A stretch of DNA of 64,000 bases from assembly GCF_001854185.1 (NCBI RefSeq), contig NZ_CP017603.1, forward strand, positions 1,488,001 to 1,552,000, read 5' to 3'. Source of the DNA: Clostridium formicaceticum. GTDB lineage: Bacteria > Bacillota > Clostridia > Peptostreptococcales > Natronincolaceae. This document shows, piece after piece, positions 52,810 through 63,500 of the stretch (positions are counted from its first letter, which is position 1; every line of letters begins with the position of its first letter). The notes under the pieces are model-generated. The model saw nothing but the letters and a program-made list of their open reading frames with translations. It was not told the origin of the DNA and ran no database searches. The position numbers were made by a program, and so were the translations under genes.

Positions 52810-53190
52810 ATGGCAATGCAAAATCCATATAATCAGTACAAAGAAAACAACATCATGACGGCTTCACCCGAAAATTTGACATTATTATTATACAATGGTG
52901 CATTAAAGTTTATCCATCAAGGCAAAATGTTTATAGAACAAAAAAATATTCAAAAGGCAAATGATGCTATAATAAGAACACAGGATATTATTCAAGAGTT
53001 AAATATTACCTTAGATATGCAGTATGAAGTTTCTAAAAACCTAAGGAGCCTATATACCTATATTATAGAAAGATTGGTGGAGGCTAATATTCATAAAGAT
53101 ACAGCGATATTAGAAGAAGTCAATGGGATGATTACAGAATTAAGAGATACTTGGAAAGAAGCCATGAAGTTAGCGAAAATAGGAAAATAG
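52810..53190 (+). CDS. fliS: Flagellin export chaperone FliS
   Basis: A 126-residue all-helical protein with family segments NPYNQYKENNIMTASPENLT, LLLYNGALKFIHQGK and the C-terminal YIIERLVEANIHKDTAIL. It binds flagellin in the cytoplasm and prevents early polymerisation. No flagellin gene is in the window, so flagellin must lie elsewhere. It starts 17 bases after fliD. Confidence 0.94.
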   Translation: MAMQNPYNQYKENNIMTASPENLTLLLYNGALKFIHQGKMFIEQKNIQKANDAIIRTQDIIQELNITLDMQYEVSKNLRSLYTYIIERLVEANIHKDTAILEEVNGMITELRDTWKEAMKLAKIGK

Positions 53191-53198
53191 GTGGTTAG

Positions 53199-53678
53199 AT
53201 GATAAGAGAAGAACTGGTGGCATACCTTCTTCGTATTAGCCAGGGAAAACTGCTTTTAGTAAATCATTTACTAAAAATTACACAGCAGCAGAGCAAGGCC
53301 TTGGAGGAAGAGGACATAAAAATCTTAGAAGATCTCGTTCAAGAAAAGCAAGGGATCATGGAAAAAATAGATGTGTTGGATAAGGAATTTATGGACAAGT
53401 ACAGCCTCATCAAAGAAGAGTTAGGAATAGAAAACCTTCAGCAATATGAAGGGGAAGTTTCTGAGACCTTTAAAGAATTGAAGGAAAAAATAGCTGTTAT
53501 TTTTAAAGTAATAGAAGAAGTACATGATCTAGATCAGGAAAACACAAAAAAGGTAAAAAACAATATTGCGAAATCTCAGCAAAACATTAAATCCATCAAA
53601 ACAGGTAAAAGAGCCTTAGCGGGATATAATCAACCCTATAAGGAAAGTCATTCTTTCTTCATAGATAAGAAAAAATAA
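53199..53678 (+). CDS. FlgN/FliT-like flagellar chaperone
   Basis: A 159-residue coiled-coil protein: LLRISQGKLLLVNHLLKITQ at the N-terminus and a long central helix KILEDLVQEKQGIMEKIDVL, with a basic C-terminal tail. Size, helical pattern and position after fliS match FlgN- or FliT-like export chaperones, which differ widely in sequence. It starts 8 bases after fliS. It is the last gene of the operon. Confidence 0.7.
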   Translation: MIREELVAYLLRISQGKLLLVNHLLKITQQQSKALEEEDIKILEDLVQEKQGIMEKIDVLDKEFMDKYSLIKEELGIENLQQYEGEVSETFKELKEKIAVIFKVIEEVHDLDQENTKKVKNNIAKSQQNIKSIKTGKRALAGYNQPYKESHSFFIDKKK

Positions 53679-53783
53679 TTTAAAATCTCATCTATGCTAA
53701 GGCTTAGGAGGAGAAAAAAACTTTTTTAGTGATGCTATCCACAGATGGGATCACATATTGTAAAAGAAAAATCCAGATAAGTC

Positions 53784-53812
53784 TTGAGAAGTGTAGGGAT
53801 ATAGTGTATAAT
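53784..53812 (+). promoter_or_regulatory. Sigma-A promoter of the raiA RNA
   Basis: TTGAGA at 53784-53789, a 17-base gap and TATAAT at 53807-53812. It points to a start near 53819, about ten bases before the outer stem of the RNA. Confidence 0.8.
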
Positions 53813-53829
53813 AAAATAGAATGTGTATT

Positions 53830-54041
53830 GTACAATGGAAGGTCTGTGGTTGAAAGTCCATGCCAGTCGCAGGCAAAGGGACCCACGTAAGATAGTAAAA
53901 AACTTACTAACGATCATGGTGCGGCTTAGATGTTAGACCTGCCGGTGATTTCACCGAGAGGAGTAGTAGTGAAGGTAATCCCTGGGCGAACCTTCCAGCA
54001 GGCGAGTGTGGGGGCAAAGACCAGGTCAGCTTCTCTTGTAC
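53830..54041 (+). ncRNA. raiA-motif structured RNA
   Basis: A 212-base region without a gene, much richer in G and C than its surroundings. Its ends pair: positions 53830-53841 match 54030-54041 in 11 of 12 positions. Inside are small stems such as TAGTAA/TTACTA and CGGTG/CACCG. It has its own promoter and terminator and lies upstream of hpf (also called raiA). This is the position and size of the raiA-motif RNA known from Firmicutes and Actinobacteria. The identity rests on context and structure, not on a covariance-model search. The function of the RNA class is not established. Confidence 0.8.
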
Positions 54042-54055
54042 CATATTTACCATTG

Positions 54056-54088
54056 AAAAAGCTTTGACATTAAGTCGGGGCTTTTTTT
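54056..54088 (+). terminator. Terminator of the raiA RNA
   Basis: AAAAAGCTTTGAC pairs with GTCGGGGCTTTTT (three G-T pairs) around a 5-base loop, and the T run continues to seven T. Confidence 0.75.
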
Positions 54089-54264
54089 AGTGCTTAATTT
54101 GTGGAATAAAAGAGATTTTATTGAAAATAATGTAAAAGATAAAAAGTAAAATATTTAGAAGATTTGTATAACAAGGATAAAATATGTAATAGAAAATTCA
54201 GAATTTACAGTTGTCCCTGACTGTGCACATATATATACACATGCTGTTTCCTTTGAAAATAAAG

Positions 54265-54362
54265 TTATCAACAATGTTATTAACATTATCCACAAAAACT
54301 ATTTATACATATCCACATAAACAATTATTTTGTAAAAGAAAAACGAATACTTCTGTGGATAA
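54265..54362. promoter_or_regulatory. Cluster of DnaA boxes
   Basis: Perfect boxes TTATCCACA at 54286-54294 and, on the minus strand, at 54354-54362. One-mismatch boxes are TTATCAACA at 54265 and ATATCCACA at 54309; TTATTAACA at 54277 directly adjoins the first perfect box. The rest of the 480-base spacer is AT-rich. It could be a DnaA titration or regulatory site; dnaA and dnaN are not nearby, so it is not the usual origin layout. Confidence 0.55.
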
Positions 54363-54455
54363 AAAAACACTGACTATTTTCCAATAGAAATTCATATAAT
54401 AACTTTAAACGAAGACAATTTATTTATTATTTTATAAAAAATAAAAAAACTTTGT

Positions 54456-54491
54456 TTGACAAGCTCTGCTGGGGGTATGTATATAGATACC
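54456..54491 (+). promoter_or_regulatory. Possible promoter of hpf
   Basis: A perfect TTGACA at 54456-54461 is followed 16 bases later by TGTATA. The inverted repeat GGTAT-ATACC (54474-54491) overlaps the -10 area and might be an operator. Confidence 0.45.
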
Positions 54492-54571
54492 TACATCATT
54501 AACTTTGTTTTATAATTTTAAGTTGATTTTTATCAGCTTAATGTAGAATAGAAGGGAAAGGAGCTGGAGAT

Positions 54572-55111
54572 ATGAAGGTCATTATAAGTGGAAAAAACAT
54601 AGAAGTAACCGAGGCTTTGAAAGGGACAGTTGAATCGAAAATCTCTAAGCTAGACAAATATTTTAATGAAGGAGCTGAGGCACAGGCTACTTTGACAGTA
54701 GAGAAAAATAGACAAATTATAGAAGTAACAATACCTATCAACGGTTCTATTTTGAGGGCAGAGGAAGTTACTCATGATATGTATACTTCTATTGACAAGG
54801 TTGTAGATAAATTAATTCGCCAGCTAAGAAAGCATAAAACGAAGATGGAGAAGAATCGTGTGAGCAATTATGAAACAATTCGATTCGAAAATATACCAGT
54901 ATTCGAAGAGGAAGATAGGGATGTTGAGGCAAAAATTGTAAAAACAAAGCGTTTTGCGTTAAAACCAATGGTATCTGAAGAGGCAGTACTACAAATGGAG
55001 CTGATTGGGCATAATTTCTACGTATTCGCTAATGCTGATACCGATGAAGTAAATGTTGTTTATAAAAGAAAAGACGGAAACTACGGATTGATAGAGCCTG
55101 AATTCGATTAG
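54572..55111 (+). CDS. hpf: Ribosome hibernation promoting factor, long form
   Basis: A 179-residue protein. Residues 1-100 are the RaiA/Hpf ribosome-binding domain (KVIISGKNIEVTEALKGTVE, KLDKYFNEG, DMYTSIDKVVDKLIRQLRKH). Residues 120-179 are the C-terminal dimerisation domain (RFALKPMVSEEAVLQMELIG, FYVFANADTDEVNVVYKRKD). The long form alone pairs two ribosomes into inactive 100S particles when growth slows. GGAGCTGGAG precedes the ATG. The raiA RNA and the DnaA boxes lie in its upstream region. Confidence 0.95.
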   Translation: MKVIISGKNIEVTEALKGTVESKISKLDKYFNEGAEAQATLTVEKNRQIIEVTIPINGSILRAEEVTHDMYTSIDKVVDKLIRQLRKHKTKMEKNRVSNYETIRFENIPVFEEEDRDVEAKIVKTKRFALKPMVSEEAVLQMELIGHNFYVFANADTDEVNVVYKRKDGNYGLIEPEFD

Positions 55112-55140
55112 GACAAATTTTAAATAAATAAAATTTACAA

Positions 55141-55166
55141 GGGTAGATCGAAAGATCTACTCTTTT
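55141..55166 (+). terminator. Terminator of hpf
   Basis: GTAGATC and GATCTAC form the core of a 9-bp stem with a GAAA loop, followed by TCTTTT. Confidence 0.8.
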
Positions 55167-55286
55167 GTGTATGAAAATTTAAATCAAAAGAAGCATATTC
55201 ATAAACTTTCTAAAAAATAGCAGGAAAAAAGTATTTTCTATAGAAAAGTTATGAAATAAAGAAAGTTTTTAAAAATTCGAAGGGTT

Positions 55287-55901
55287 GTGATTTGTGTGGT
55301 GCTAGAGGCCATCGTATTAGGATTAATTGTAGGGAAAATTCGGGGAGGTCAGTTTAGAAGATTGGGTATTACTACTTTAAGGTTTTCGTGGGTTATTTTG
55401 CTGGCTTTTTCCTTAAGGCTGGCAATCTCTGTGATGATTTCTCTAGGGCATCCCGTTGTTATACATTATAGAATGATACTTTATTTAGCCTCCTATATCC
55501 TGTTGTTTGTAGCATTATTCTTCAATATGCATTTTAAGTGTATGTGGCTTATCACAATAGGTAGCATAACAAATTTTTTAGCGATTTTATTAAATAAAGG
55601 AAGTATGCCTATCAACATGGAAACATTAGAAAAATTTGGATTTGAAAATATGCTAACTTCTATTCAATTAGGAGTACTACCTCAATATATACCGATGGAG
55701 GAAGCGGAGCTTTACAGTACCTACCTGGGAAAAGGTCTCTCTATGCCTTCTATTTATCCTTTGAAACAGATTTTTAGTATAGGAGATCTTCTCATTGTAA
55801 TAGGAATATTTTTCCTAGTGCAGCATATGATGTCTTCTAGTTTGTATCATAAAACCTCTAGGGTATTACATTTCGATCATAAAAGCAAACCGTCTTTGTA
55901 A
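55287..55901 (+). CDS. DUF5317-like membrane protein
   Basis: A protein of 204 residues, mostly hydrophobic, with about six membrane segments. The N-terminal VLEAIVLGLIVGKIRGGQFRR and the central NKGSMPINMETLEKF match the DUF5317 family common in Clostridia. No function is known. The GTG at 55287 is used here; GTG codons at 55296 and 55299 fit the AAGGG site better and would shorten it by three or four residues. It lies between hpf and secA. Confidence 0.7.
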   Translation: MICVVLEAIVLGLIVGKIRGGQFRRLGITTLRFSWVILLAFSLRLAISVMISLGHPVVIHYRMILYLASYILLFVALFFNMHFKCMWLITIGSITNFLAILLNKGSMPINMETLEKFGFENMLTSIQLGVLPQYIPMEEAELYSTYLGKGLSMPSIYPLKQIFSIGDLLIVIGIFFLVQHMMSSSLYHKTSRVLHFDHKSKPSL

Positions 55902-56035
55902 TGAAATCTTCTTTTTATTGTTTTAAAAATAGATAAATGATACAATAATAGGATAGATAGGCAGGTATAATCAAGTTGAGGCTAATAAGAAAAAGCCTCT
56001 CTTAATTTTGCAAATATATAAATGAGGTGAATTAC

Positions 56036-58711
56036 TTGAAACAGTTATTTGAGAAGGTTTTTGGCACCTATAGTGAAAGAGAACTTAAAAAATTAGATAA
56101 AATTATTCAAAAAATAGAAGCTTTAGATGAGGTTTATTCAAAGTTAAGTGATGATGCATTAAAACAAAATACTTTTGAGTTTAAAGAACGTATACAAAAG
56201 GGAGAAACTTTAGATGATCTTCTTCCAGAGGCATTTGCCACTGTAAGAGAAGCCTCCTTCAGAGTATTAGGTATGAAGCATTATAAAGTACAGTTATATG
56301 GAGGTATTGTACTGCATCAAGGTCGTATCGCAGAGATGAAGACTGGGGAAGGTAAAACCCTGATGGCAACCCTAGCAGTTTACTTGAATGCCCTTGCCGG
56401 CAAGGGAGTACATGTGGTTACCGTAAATGATTACTTAGCTAAGAGGGACTGTGAATGGATGGGAAAGGTCTATCACTTTTTAGGACTTTCTGTAGGAGTG
56501 ATTCTTCATGGATTGACACAGCCAGAGAGAAGAATTGCTTACAATAGTGATATTACCTATGGTACCAACAATGAGTTTGGTTTTGATTATTTAAGAGACA
56601 ATATGGTGATTTATAAAGAAGAACGCGTCCAAAGGGATTTAAACTATGCGATCGTGGACGAAGTAGATAGTATTTTAATTGATGAAGCTAGAACACCACT
56701 GATTATCTCAGGGCAGGGAGAAAAGTCTACAAAAATGTATTTTATTGTAGATCAATTTATAAAAACCCTAAAGGCGGAAGTGGACTTTACCATAGACGAA
56801 AAAGCAAACTCTGTTTCATTAACAGAGGAGGGGGTAGAAAAGGCTGAAAAATCCTTTGGCATTGAAAATCTATCGGATTTATCCAATATGGAATTATCTC
56901 ATCATATTAATCAAGCCCTGAAGGCCCATACCCTCATGAAGAGGGATAAAAATTACGTGGTAAAGGATGGAGAAATTGTTATTGTAGATGATTTTACAGG
57001 CCGTTTGATGTTTGGAAGACGCTACAGTGATGGATTACACCAGGCGATAGAGGCTAAGGAAGGACTTGAAATCCGAAGAGAATCCAAGACCTTGGCCACC
57101 ATTACCTTTCAAAATTACTTTAGAATGTATAATAAGTTATCAGGAATGACTGGAACAGCAAAAACAGAGGAAGAGGAATTTATGTCTATTTATAAAATGG
57201 ATGTTATAGAAATTCCTACCAATAAGCCGATCCTCCGACAAGATCATCCTGACGCCGTTTATCAAAGAGAAATAGGCAAGTTTCAAGCTCTTGCAAAAGA
57301 AATCGAAGAAAAACATAAGAAGGGGCAACCAGTATTGGTGGGCACCATTTCTATTGAAAAATCAGAGGAATTATCAAAGTTATTAAAGAGGAAGGGTATT
57401 CCCCATGAAGTATTAAATGCCAAACATCATGAAAGAGAGGCAGAAATTGTTGCTCAAGCAGGTCGTAAAGGCGTTGTTACCATTGCCACCAATATGGCGG
57501 GACGTGGTACCGACATTCTGTTAGGAGGAAATCCTGAGTTTTTAGCAAAACAAGAGATGAAGAAAAAGGGCTATAATGATGATTTATTAGCGGAGACTAC
57601 GAGCTTTACAGATACAGACAATGAAGAAATTCTTGAAGCTAGAAGAACCTATGAAGAACTTTCTAAAAAGTATAAAGAAAAAACAGACCAGGAACATAAG
57701 GAAGTAATTGCTGTAGGAGGTCTGCATATTATTGGTACAGAAAGGCATGAATCACGAAGAATAGACAATCAGTTAAGAGGCCGTGCAGGCCGTCAAGGAG
57801 ACCCAGGTTCCAGTCGATTCTATATTTCTCTAGAGGATGATTTAATGCGTCTTTTCGGTGGTGATAAGATGCAGGGCTTTGTAGAAAAAATGGGGCTGCA
57901 GGAGGACGAAGCAATAGAACATAAGCTTCTTTCTAGATCAATTGAAAATGCTCAGAAAAAAGTAGAAGGAAGAAACTTTGGTATTCGTAAGCATGTATTA
58001 CAGTACGATGATGTTATGAATAAGCAAAGAGAAGTTATTTATGGGGAGCGTAAAAAGGTGTTGGCGGAGGAAAATATGAGGGAACATATTTTCAACATGC
58101 TTGCTAATATCATAGATAATGCTATTGCTATTTATACCGCTGATGCTCAATATCCTGAAGAATGGGATTTGAAAGGCTTGGAAGAAAATTTAAGTAATAT
58201 CTTTTTGCCTAAGGAAACCCTTGCTTTTGACAATGTAGAGGATTTAACCATTGAGACACTAAAGGAAAAAATCATGACGCTTTGTGAAGAACTTTACCAA
58301 ACAAAAGAAGAAGAGCTGGGCCAAGAGAGAATGCGAGAAATTGAAAGAGTTGTTCTTTTGCAGGTGATTGATACGAAGTGGATGGATCATATTGATGCGA
58401 TGGATCAATTGCGTCAAGGAATTGGTTTGAGGGCAATTGGTCAGGTAGATCCTGTCAGGGCTTATCAAATTGAGGGTTATGATATGTTCCAAGAGATGAT
58501 TAATAAAATTCAAGAGGATACGGTAAGATATCTGTTTAATATTGAAAAGGAAGTAAAAGTTCAACGAAGACAAGTGGTGAAGCCAACCGCCTCCAATCAT
58601 GGTGGAGAAGATGCTAAGGCAAAACCAGTAGAGAAAAAAGAAGAAGCTGGACGAAATGACGCATGCCCTTGCGGTAGCGGTAAAAAATATAAAAAGTGCT
58701 GCGGAAGGTAG
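56036..58711 (+). CDS. secA: Preprotein translocase ATPase SecA
   Basis: A protein of 891 residues from the TTG at 56036, behind GAGGTG and giving [19 protein letters not shown]; a GTG three codons earlier lies inside that ribosome site. Walker [31 protein letters not shown], the second ATPase motif [11 protein letters not shown] and [16 protein letters not shown] are present. The C-terminal zinc motif [13 protein letters not shown] is complete, so it should bind SecB-like partners or lipid. It drives export of proteins through SecYEG. Confidence 0.97.
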   Translation: MKQLFEKVFGTYSERELKKLDKIIQKIEALDEVYSKLSDDALKQNTFEFKERIQKGETLDDLLPEAFATVREASFRVLGMKHYKVQLYGGIVLHQGRIAEMKTGEGKTLMATLAVYLNALAGKGVHVVTVNDYLAKRDCEWMGKVYHFLGLSVGVILHGLTQPERRIAYNSDITYGTNNEFGFDYLRDNMVIYKEERVQRDLNYAIVDEVDSILIDEARTPLIISGQGEKSTKMYFIVDQFIKTLKAEVDFTIDEKANSVSLTEEGVEKAEKSFGIENLSDLSNMELSHHINQALKAHTLMKRDKNYVVKDGEIVIVDDFTGRLMFGRRYSDGLHQAIEAKEGLEIRRESKTLATITFQNYFRMYNKLSGMTGTAKTEEEEFMSIYKMDVIEIPTNKPILRQDHPDAVYQREIGKFQALAKEIEEKHKKGQPVLVGTISIEKSEELSKLLKRKGIPHEVLNAKHHEREAEIVAQAGRKGVVTIATNMAGRGTDILLGGNPEFLAKQEMKKKGYNDDLLAETTSFTDTDNEEILEARRTYEELSKKYKEKTDQEHKEVIAVGGLHIIGTERHESRRIDNQLRGRAGRQGDPGSSRFYISLEDDLMRLFGGDKMQGFVEKMGLQEDEAIEHKLLSRSIENAQKKVEGRNFGIRKHVLQYDDVMNKQREVIYGERKKVLAEENMREHIFNMLANIIDNAIAIYTADAQYPEEWDLKGLEENLSNIFLPKETLAFDNVEDLTIETLKEKIMTLCEELYQTKEEELGQERMREIERVVLLQVIDTKWMDHIDAMDQLRQGIGLRAIGQVDPVRAYQIEGYDMFQEMINKIQEDTVRYLFNIEKEVKVQRRQVVKPTASNHGGEDAKAKPVEKKEEAGRNDACPCGSGKKYKKCCGR

Positions 58712-58725
58712 GGAAGAAAGAATAG

Positions 58726-59830
58726 ATGATTAATTTAGATATTTATAGACAGCAGCTTTTAAAGCTCAAGGAAGAAATTGAGGAAATGAGGGTTTCTCTT
58801 TGACATAGAAACATTAAAAACAATACTTGAGGAGTATGAAACCAAGATGACGGAAGGCAGTTTTTGGGATCATCCTCAACAGGCTCAAGAAATATCCAAA
58901 AAGGCAAAAGATATACAGGGAAAAATAGAAGCCTATGAGGATCTAAACACCCGTTATGAGGATTTGGAGACCATGGTGATTTTTATAGAAGAAGGAGACA
59001 GCTCCTTTGAAAAAGAACTGATAGCCGGTTTGGAGGTTTTGGAGAAGGATATAGCCGCCATGAAAATAGAAACCCTATTGAGGGGAGAGTATGATAAGAA
59101 TAACTGTATCTTATCGATACATGCTGGAACTGGAGGACTGGATGCTCAGGACTGGGCTAAGATGTTATGGCGAATGTATACCCGATGGTGTGAGGAAAAA
59201 AATTACAAGGTAAAAATGTTGGATTTATTACAGGATCCTGAAGCTGGTATCAAAAGTGTGACGCTTTTGATAGAAGGATTAAATGCTTATGGTTATTTAA
59301 AGGCAGAGAAGGGGGTACATCGTTTAGTAAGAATTTCTCCCTTTGACTCCTCTGGAAAACGCCATACATCTTTTGCTTCTGTGGATGTTATGCCAGAGAT
59401 TGATGAAACAGTGGAAATAGATATCAAACCAACAGATTTGAAAGTAGATACCTATAGGGCCAGTGGTGCTGGTGGGCAGCATGTGAATAAAACTGATTCT
59501 GCTGTTCGTATTACCCACATACCCACTGGTGTGGTTGTACAGTGCCAAAACGAAAGATCGCAGCATAGCAATCGTGAGACTGCCATGAAGATGCTGAAGG
59601 CAAAACTATTGGAGTTAAAGGAATTGGAGCAAAAAGAAAAAATCGAAGATTTGCAGGGAGAGTATAGTCAAATTGCATGGGGCAGTCAAATTCGATCCTA
59701 TGTGTTTAACCCCTATAATTTAGTAAAGGACCATCGTACCAATGCGGAGGTAGGGAATATTCAAGGGGTTATGGATGGGGATATTAATTTATTTATTAAT
59801 GAATTCTTAAAAAACAGCAGAGATCAGTGA
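58726..59830 (+). CDS. prfB: Peptide chain release factor 2 with programmed +1 frameshift
   Basis: A protein of 367 residues made by joining 58726-58800 and 58802-59830. The first frame gives 25 codons and stops at TGA in CTTTGAC; a +1 shift continues with DIETLKTILEEYE. The stop-codon reader SPF lies in RISPFDSSGKRH and the catalytic GGQ in GAGGQHVNKTDSAV. RF2 releases peptides at UGA and UAA. It starts 14 bases after secA, a common clostridial order. A terminator overlaps its stop codon. Confidence 0.97.
58788..58804 (+). promoter_or_regulatory. prfB: prfB frameshift site
   Basis: GAGGG at 58788-58792 acts as an internal Shine-Dalgarno-like element, followed by CTTTGAC at 58798-58804. When RF2 is scarce the slow TGA lets the ribosome slip forward by one, which autoregulates RF2. 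Confidence 0.92.
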
Positions 59831-59847
59831 TCTCTGCTGTTTTTTTA
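59812..59847 (+). terminator. Terminator of prfB
   Basis: A stem of ACAGCAGAGATC and GATCTCTGCTGT, overlapping the prfB stop codon, is followed by seven T. Confidence 0.9.
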
Positions 59848-59899
59848 AAAACTTACATGAAATTTCTAAACAGTTTACTACAGATGATTTATAAAACAA

Positions 59900-59924
59900 C
59901 AAGGACCCACAGTAATGTGGGTTC
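59900..59924 (-). terminator. Terminator of yaaR
   Basis: AAGGACCCACA pairs with TGTGGGTTCTT (one G-T pair) around a 4-base loop. On the minus strand a T-rich stretch follows (TTGTTGTTTT). Confidence 0.75.
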
Positions 59925-60371
59925 TTACATGAATGTATCAAATAACATTCCTCGTATATCATCTAATCTTTTTAATACATTAATGCGATCTACTTCCTGG
60001 GTTAAAAATTCCTTCGTTAAGGCTTCTAGTTCACGATCTACTTTTTTTACAATACAATAAACCCTATGGCGACCCCTACGGTCTAAAAAATTCTGCTTAG
60101 AAAATTTGTGGGAATTTTTTACGGCTACATCTAAAAATTCTCTAACCAAATTTTTGTATCGAACCACTTCACTTAGATGAAGCTTCTCTCCTATTTTCTC
60201 TGACTGTTTTACAATTTTTTCATAGAGACCCTCAAGATGTTCTCTTACATGTTGCGATTGAATATCTTGAAATTTCGAGATGAACTGGCTTGCTTTTACG
60301 TCAGTTTTTTTATTTTGAGATTCTATTTTACTTAACATTTCATTAATATGAACAGCACTAATTTTATCCAT
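59925..60371 (-). CDS. yaaR: YaaR family (DUF327) protein
   Basis: A 148-residue basic helical protein matching the YaaR/DUF327 family: FQDIQSQHVREHLEGLYEKI, KNLVREFLDVAVKNSHKF, and RRGRHRVYCIVKKVDREL. Function is not established. It lies alone on the minus strand between terminators, with AGGAGG-like TTGGAGG upstream and, about 80 bases away, a near-consensus sigma-28 promoter. That promoter suggests a link to motility or to the motile cell state. Confidence 0.85.
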   Translation of the reverse strand: MDKISAVHINEMLSKIESQNKKTDVKASQFISKFQDIQSQHVREHLEGLYEKIVKQSEKIGEKLHLSEVVRYKNLVREFLDVAVKNSHKFSKQNFLDRRGRHRVYCIVKKVDRELEALTKEFLTQEVDRINVLKRLDDIRGMLFDTFM

Positions 60372-60450
60372 AAAATTTCCTCCAATGAGAACACAGTAAA
60401 AGCTATAAGTACATTTTACAACAAAAACGAACTTTGTACCATCATATATT

Positions 60451-60477
60451 CTATCGGCAAATAAATAAAAAACATTA
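60451..60477 (-). promoter_or_regulatory. Sigma-28-like promoter of yaaR
   Basis: On the minus strand TAATGTTT (60477-60470), an 11-base gap and GCCGATAG (60458-60451). Each box has one mismatch to TAAAGTTT and GCCGATAA, and the spacing is exactly the consensus. Confidence 0.75.
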
Positions 60478-60558
60478 ATGAAATGCTATTTTATTTAAAT
60501 TAAAGGAAGAGAAGAAAAATGACGATAAAATAAGCAGAAGGTAAAAGGCGGTGACAAA

Positions 60559-63500
60559 ATGAACAGTAATATTTTTCAAAAACTAACCTTAGGAATTCGT
60601 CATCAACATTATGGTAAAAGTGCCGAATCCTTTAAAATCAAAGGAACCTTAGTGCATAAAGAAGCAAATCACATTACCCTTCACTTAGGTGATAACAAAA
60701 TGCTAGAGGTACAGTTGAAGGGTGACATTGAAGGAGAAATAGGAGAAACTGTCGTTGTAGACAAAAAAGATTTCGTAAAATCTAAACTATATGATGAATC
60801 TGATACAAAAGTCCTGGATGAAATTTCTGAAGAGGAAAGTGAAGCAGAGCTATTAAGGAAACTAGATATTCCTGTCAATGAAACCACAAAAAATGCGCTA
60901 ACCGTCTTAGAAAAGCATGGGATGAAAATTTCTAAAGAAAATATTCAAGCCTTCGTTAGTGCTAAGGAGCATTTAGAACAAGTGGTAGAGGGGCTAGACT
61001 ATGATACAGCCATTAAGCTTTTGAAAAAAAATGTAGATATTTCAGAAGAGGCATTACAAAAGTTAGCTGTGGGTATACAGGAGGTTAAAGGAGAAAAGGA
61101 AGGTTTTTCACTACGAAAACTTTTTATGAGAAAAAAGGAGTTATCTACAGAGGATGCAGAAAAAATTTCCATGAGGCTTTATGGCAGCAAAATGGGTAAG
61201 GATATTATTGATACTATGAAGGCCCTACATAAGGCAGAGATGGATATTACAAAGAAAAACATCCATCGAATCCATGATGTTATCAGAAAAGTGGATGACC
61301 TTCAGGACATAAAAGAGGAGACCATCATTGATGCTGTAAAAAATAAAATCGATGCAACTGTAGATTATCTATATAAATTAAAAAATGCCGTAGTAAAGGG
61401 AAAAATTCAACCACAAAAACATATAGGACAGGCTGTTGCTAATCTCTATGAAACCACATCCTACAGAGCTCCTCAAGTCACAGAAAAAGACTTAAGGACA
61501 ATGGAGGAGGATATTAGGGAGCTTTTAGCAAGAGAAGAAGTGAAGGCAACAGAAGAAGCTGTACGACTTTCGAAGGATTTTGTTAAGGCTGGGCTAGACC
61601 TTACAAAGGCGAATATTGAAAAGGTACAAGAAATTAAAGAGGCAATTAAAGAATTAAAAGACCATCTTAATTATGAAAAAACAGCGGAACTTCTAGGCAA
61701 TGGGATAGAGGTGGAAAAGGAAGAAATTACAGAGCTGGTAAAACAAATAAAGGAATCTGAAGATGAAAAGATAAAAAGGTCTGAAGGGACAGAAAAAGTA
61801 ACGGAAGAGGCGTCTGTAAAAGAAACTTCAAGAGAAATGATAGAAGAAATAAAAGAATTAATGAAAAGCATAGAAAATAAAATACCACAAACTACAGATG
61901 AAAAAGCGCTTCATGAACTAAAGAAAAAAGTTGCTGAGCTAAAGGATAAAATAGTAGAAGTAGAGAAATTGAAAATTCCTGAAGTGGCAGAAAAAGAAAA
62001 AAACGAAATGCTGCAACAACTGAAAAATATTATGATAGAAGTAGAAAATATCAGGAATCAAGAGGATATGAAAAAAATTCAAGCAGAAAAAATAAGTGTA
62101 GAAAAAACAGAGGGAGAGAAAGAAAAGTCAGAAGATACGGAAATAGAAAAACCTCTGGGAGAGTTAGTGGAAAAGATAAGAGAAAAAGAAATAGAGGTAA
62201 AAAATCTACTGGGTAAGTTGGAAAAGTTGGAGAAGGTAGAAAATGAAAAATTGATAGAGTTGATTAAAGAAGAAAAATCCATCAATATAAAAACATTGAT
62301 GGCGCTGGTAGATAAACGAGAAAAAACGCTAAAATTCTCTAAGGCTTCAGAAGGGTTGGAGGTTTCAAGGGTTTCATCAGCCGAAGCAAGGGTAGTGGCG
62401 GATACTAGCCTGAGATTAGCAAAAATGTTGAACCAATTAAAGGACTTGAAATTTGATACAGTAGCTTTTCAAATGAACAACAAGCTGCCTATGACCCTAA
62501 AAACCTTATCCACCAGTCAGGAACTGCTAGAGGTCAGAGAAGAAGTACAACACCTGACAGAAAAAAGTGGTGAAACAGCAGCAAAGGAAGTAGAAAAACT
62601 ACAGGAAAGAAGTCAAGGATTGGCCAAGCATCTACAGCAGTATATGAAAGAAACTGTGAAACTGCCTAAAATTGCCATGGCAAATACGATGGAGGCAATT
62701 AAAAGCTTTATAGACAAAAACGGAGAAAAACTGGGGCTAACAGCAGAAAACAAGGATATAGAAGCAGTGCAGGCTTTGGTAAAGAACAGCATTCCTCTTA
62801 GCAAAGAGAATATAGCAAAACTTTATGAAACCAATCTTCACGTGGAAAATATCACAGAAAATCTAACCACCACTACGGTAGATAAAAGTTTACAGGAGGG
62901 CCTACAGTTAGAGGAAGTGGAGGTAAAGGATTTAGCAGAATATATAGAAAATCAGACAGTCAAAGAGATGCCGAAAGAAGCTACACAGGAAGTGGCAAAA
63001 AAAGCAGCAGAAGAGATCAAAGAAATATCTAGAGAAACAGTGAAGGAAATATCTGTAGAGATAGATAAGCATCTTAAGGAGATAAAAATCAAGGCAGCTG
63101 AATTAGAGGAAAAAATGCCAAGAGAAGCTTTTGAAGCAGTAAAAGAAGCGGTAGCAAAGTTAAAGGTTCCTGAAATAGAAGGTAAAGAAGAAAAGAAAAT
63201 ATTACAGCAGTTAAAGGATGCTATCGTAGAAGTAGAAAAGATTAAACCCCAAGAGCATGCAATGAAAACAGATGAAGAACGAATAAATGTAGAGAAAATG
63301 CTGACAGAGGTGGTAGAAAAACTAGAAGAAAAAGAAGTAATAATAAAAAATCTACTGGGTAAGTTGGAAAAGTTGGAACAAGTAGAAAGTGAAAAGTCCA
63401 ACAATATAAAAACATTAAAATTCTCTAAGGCTTCAGAAGGGTTGGAGGTTTCAAGGGTTTCATCAGCCGAAGCAAGGGTAGTGACGGATACTAGCCTGAG

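Noticed and set aside
53704-53917. Two overlapping 60-codon minus-strand frames near the raiA RNA
   Set aside because: They overlap the RNA promoter and outer stem, have no ribosome site and no protein-like composition.
58847-59830. prfB as a gene starting at the ATG at 58847
   Set aside because: It would lack the RF2 N-terminal helices. The upstream 25 codons plus CTTTGAC clearly restore them by frameshift.
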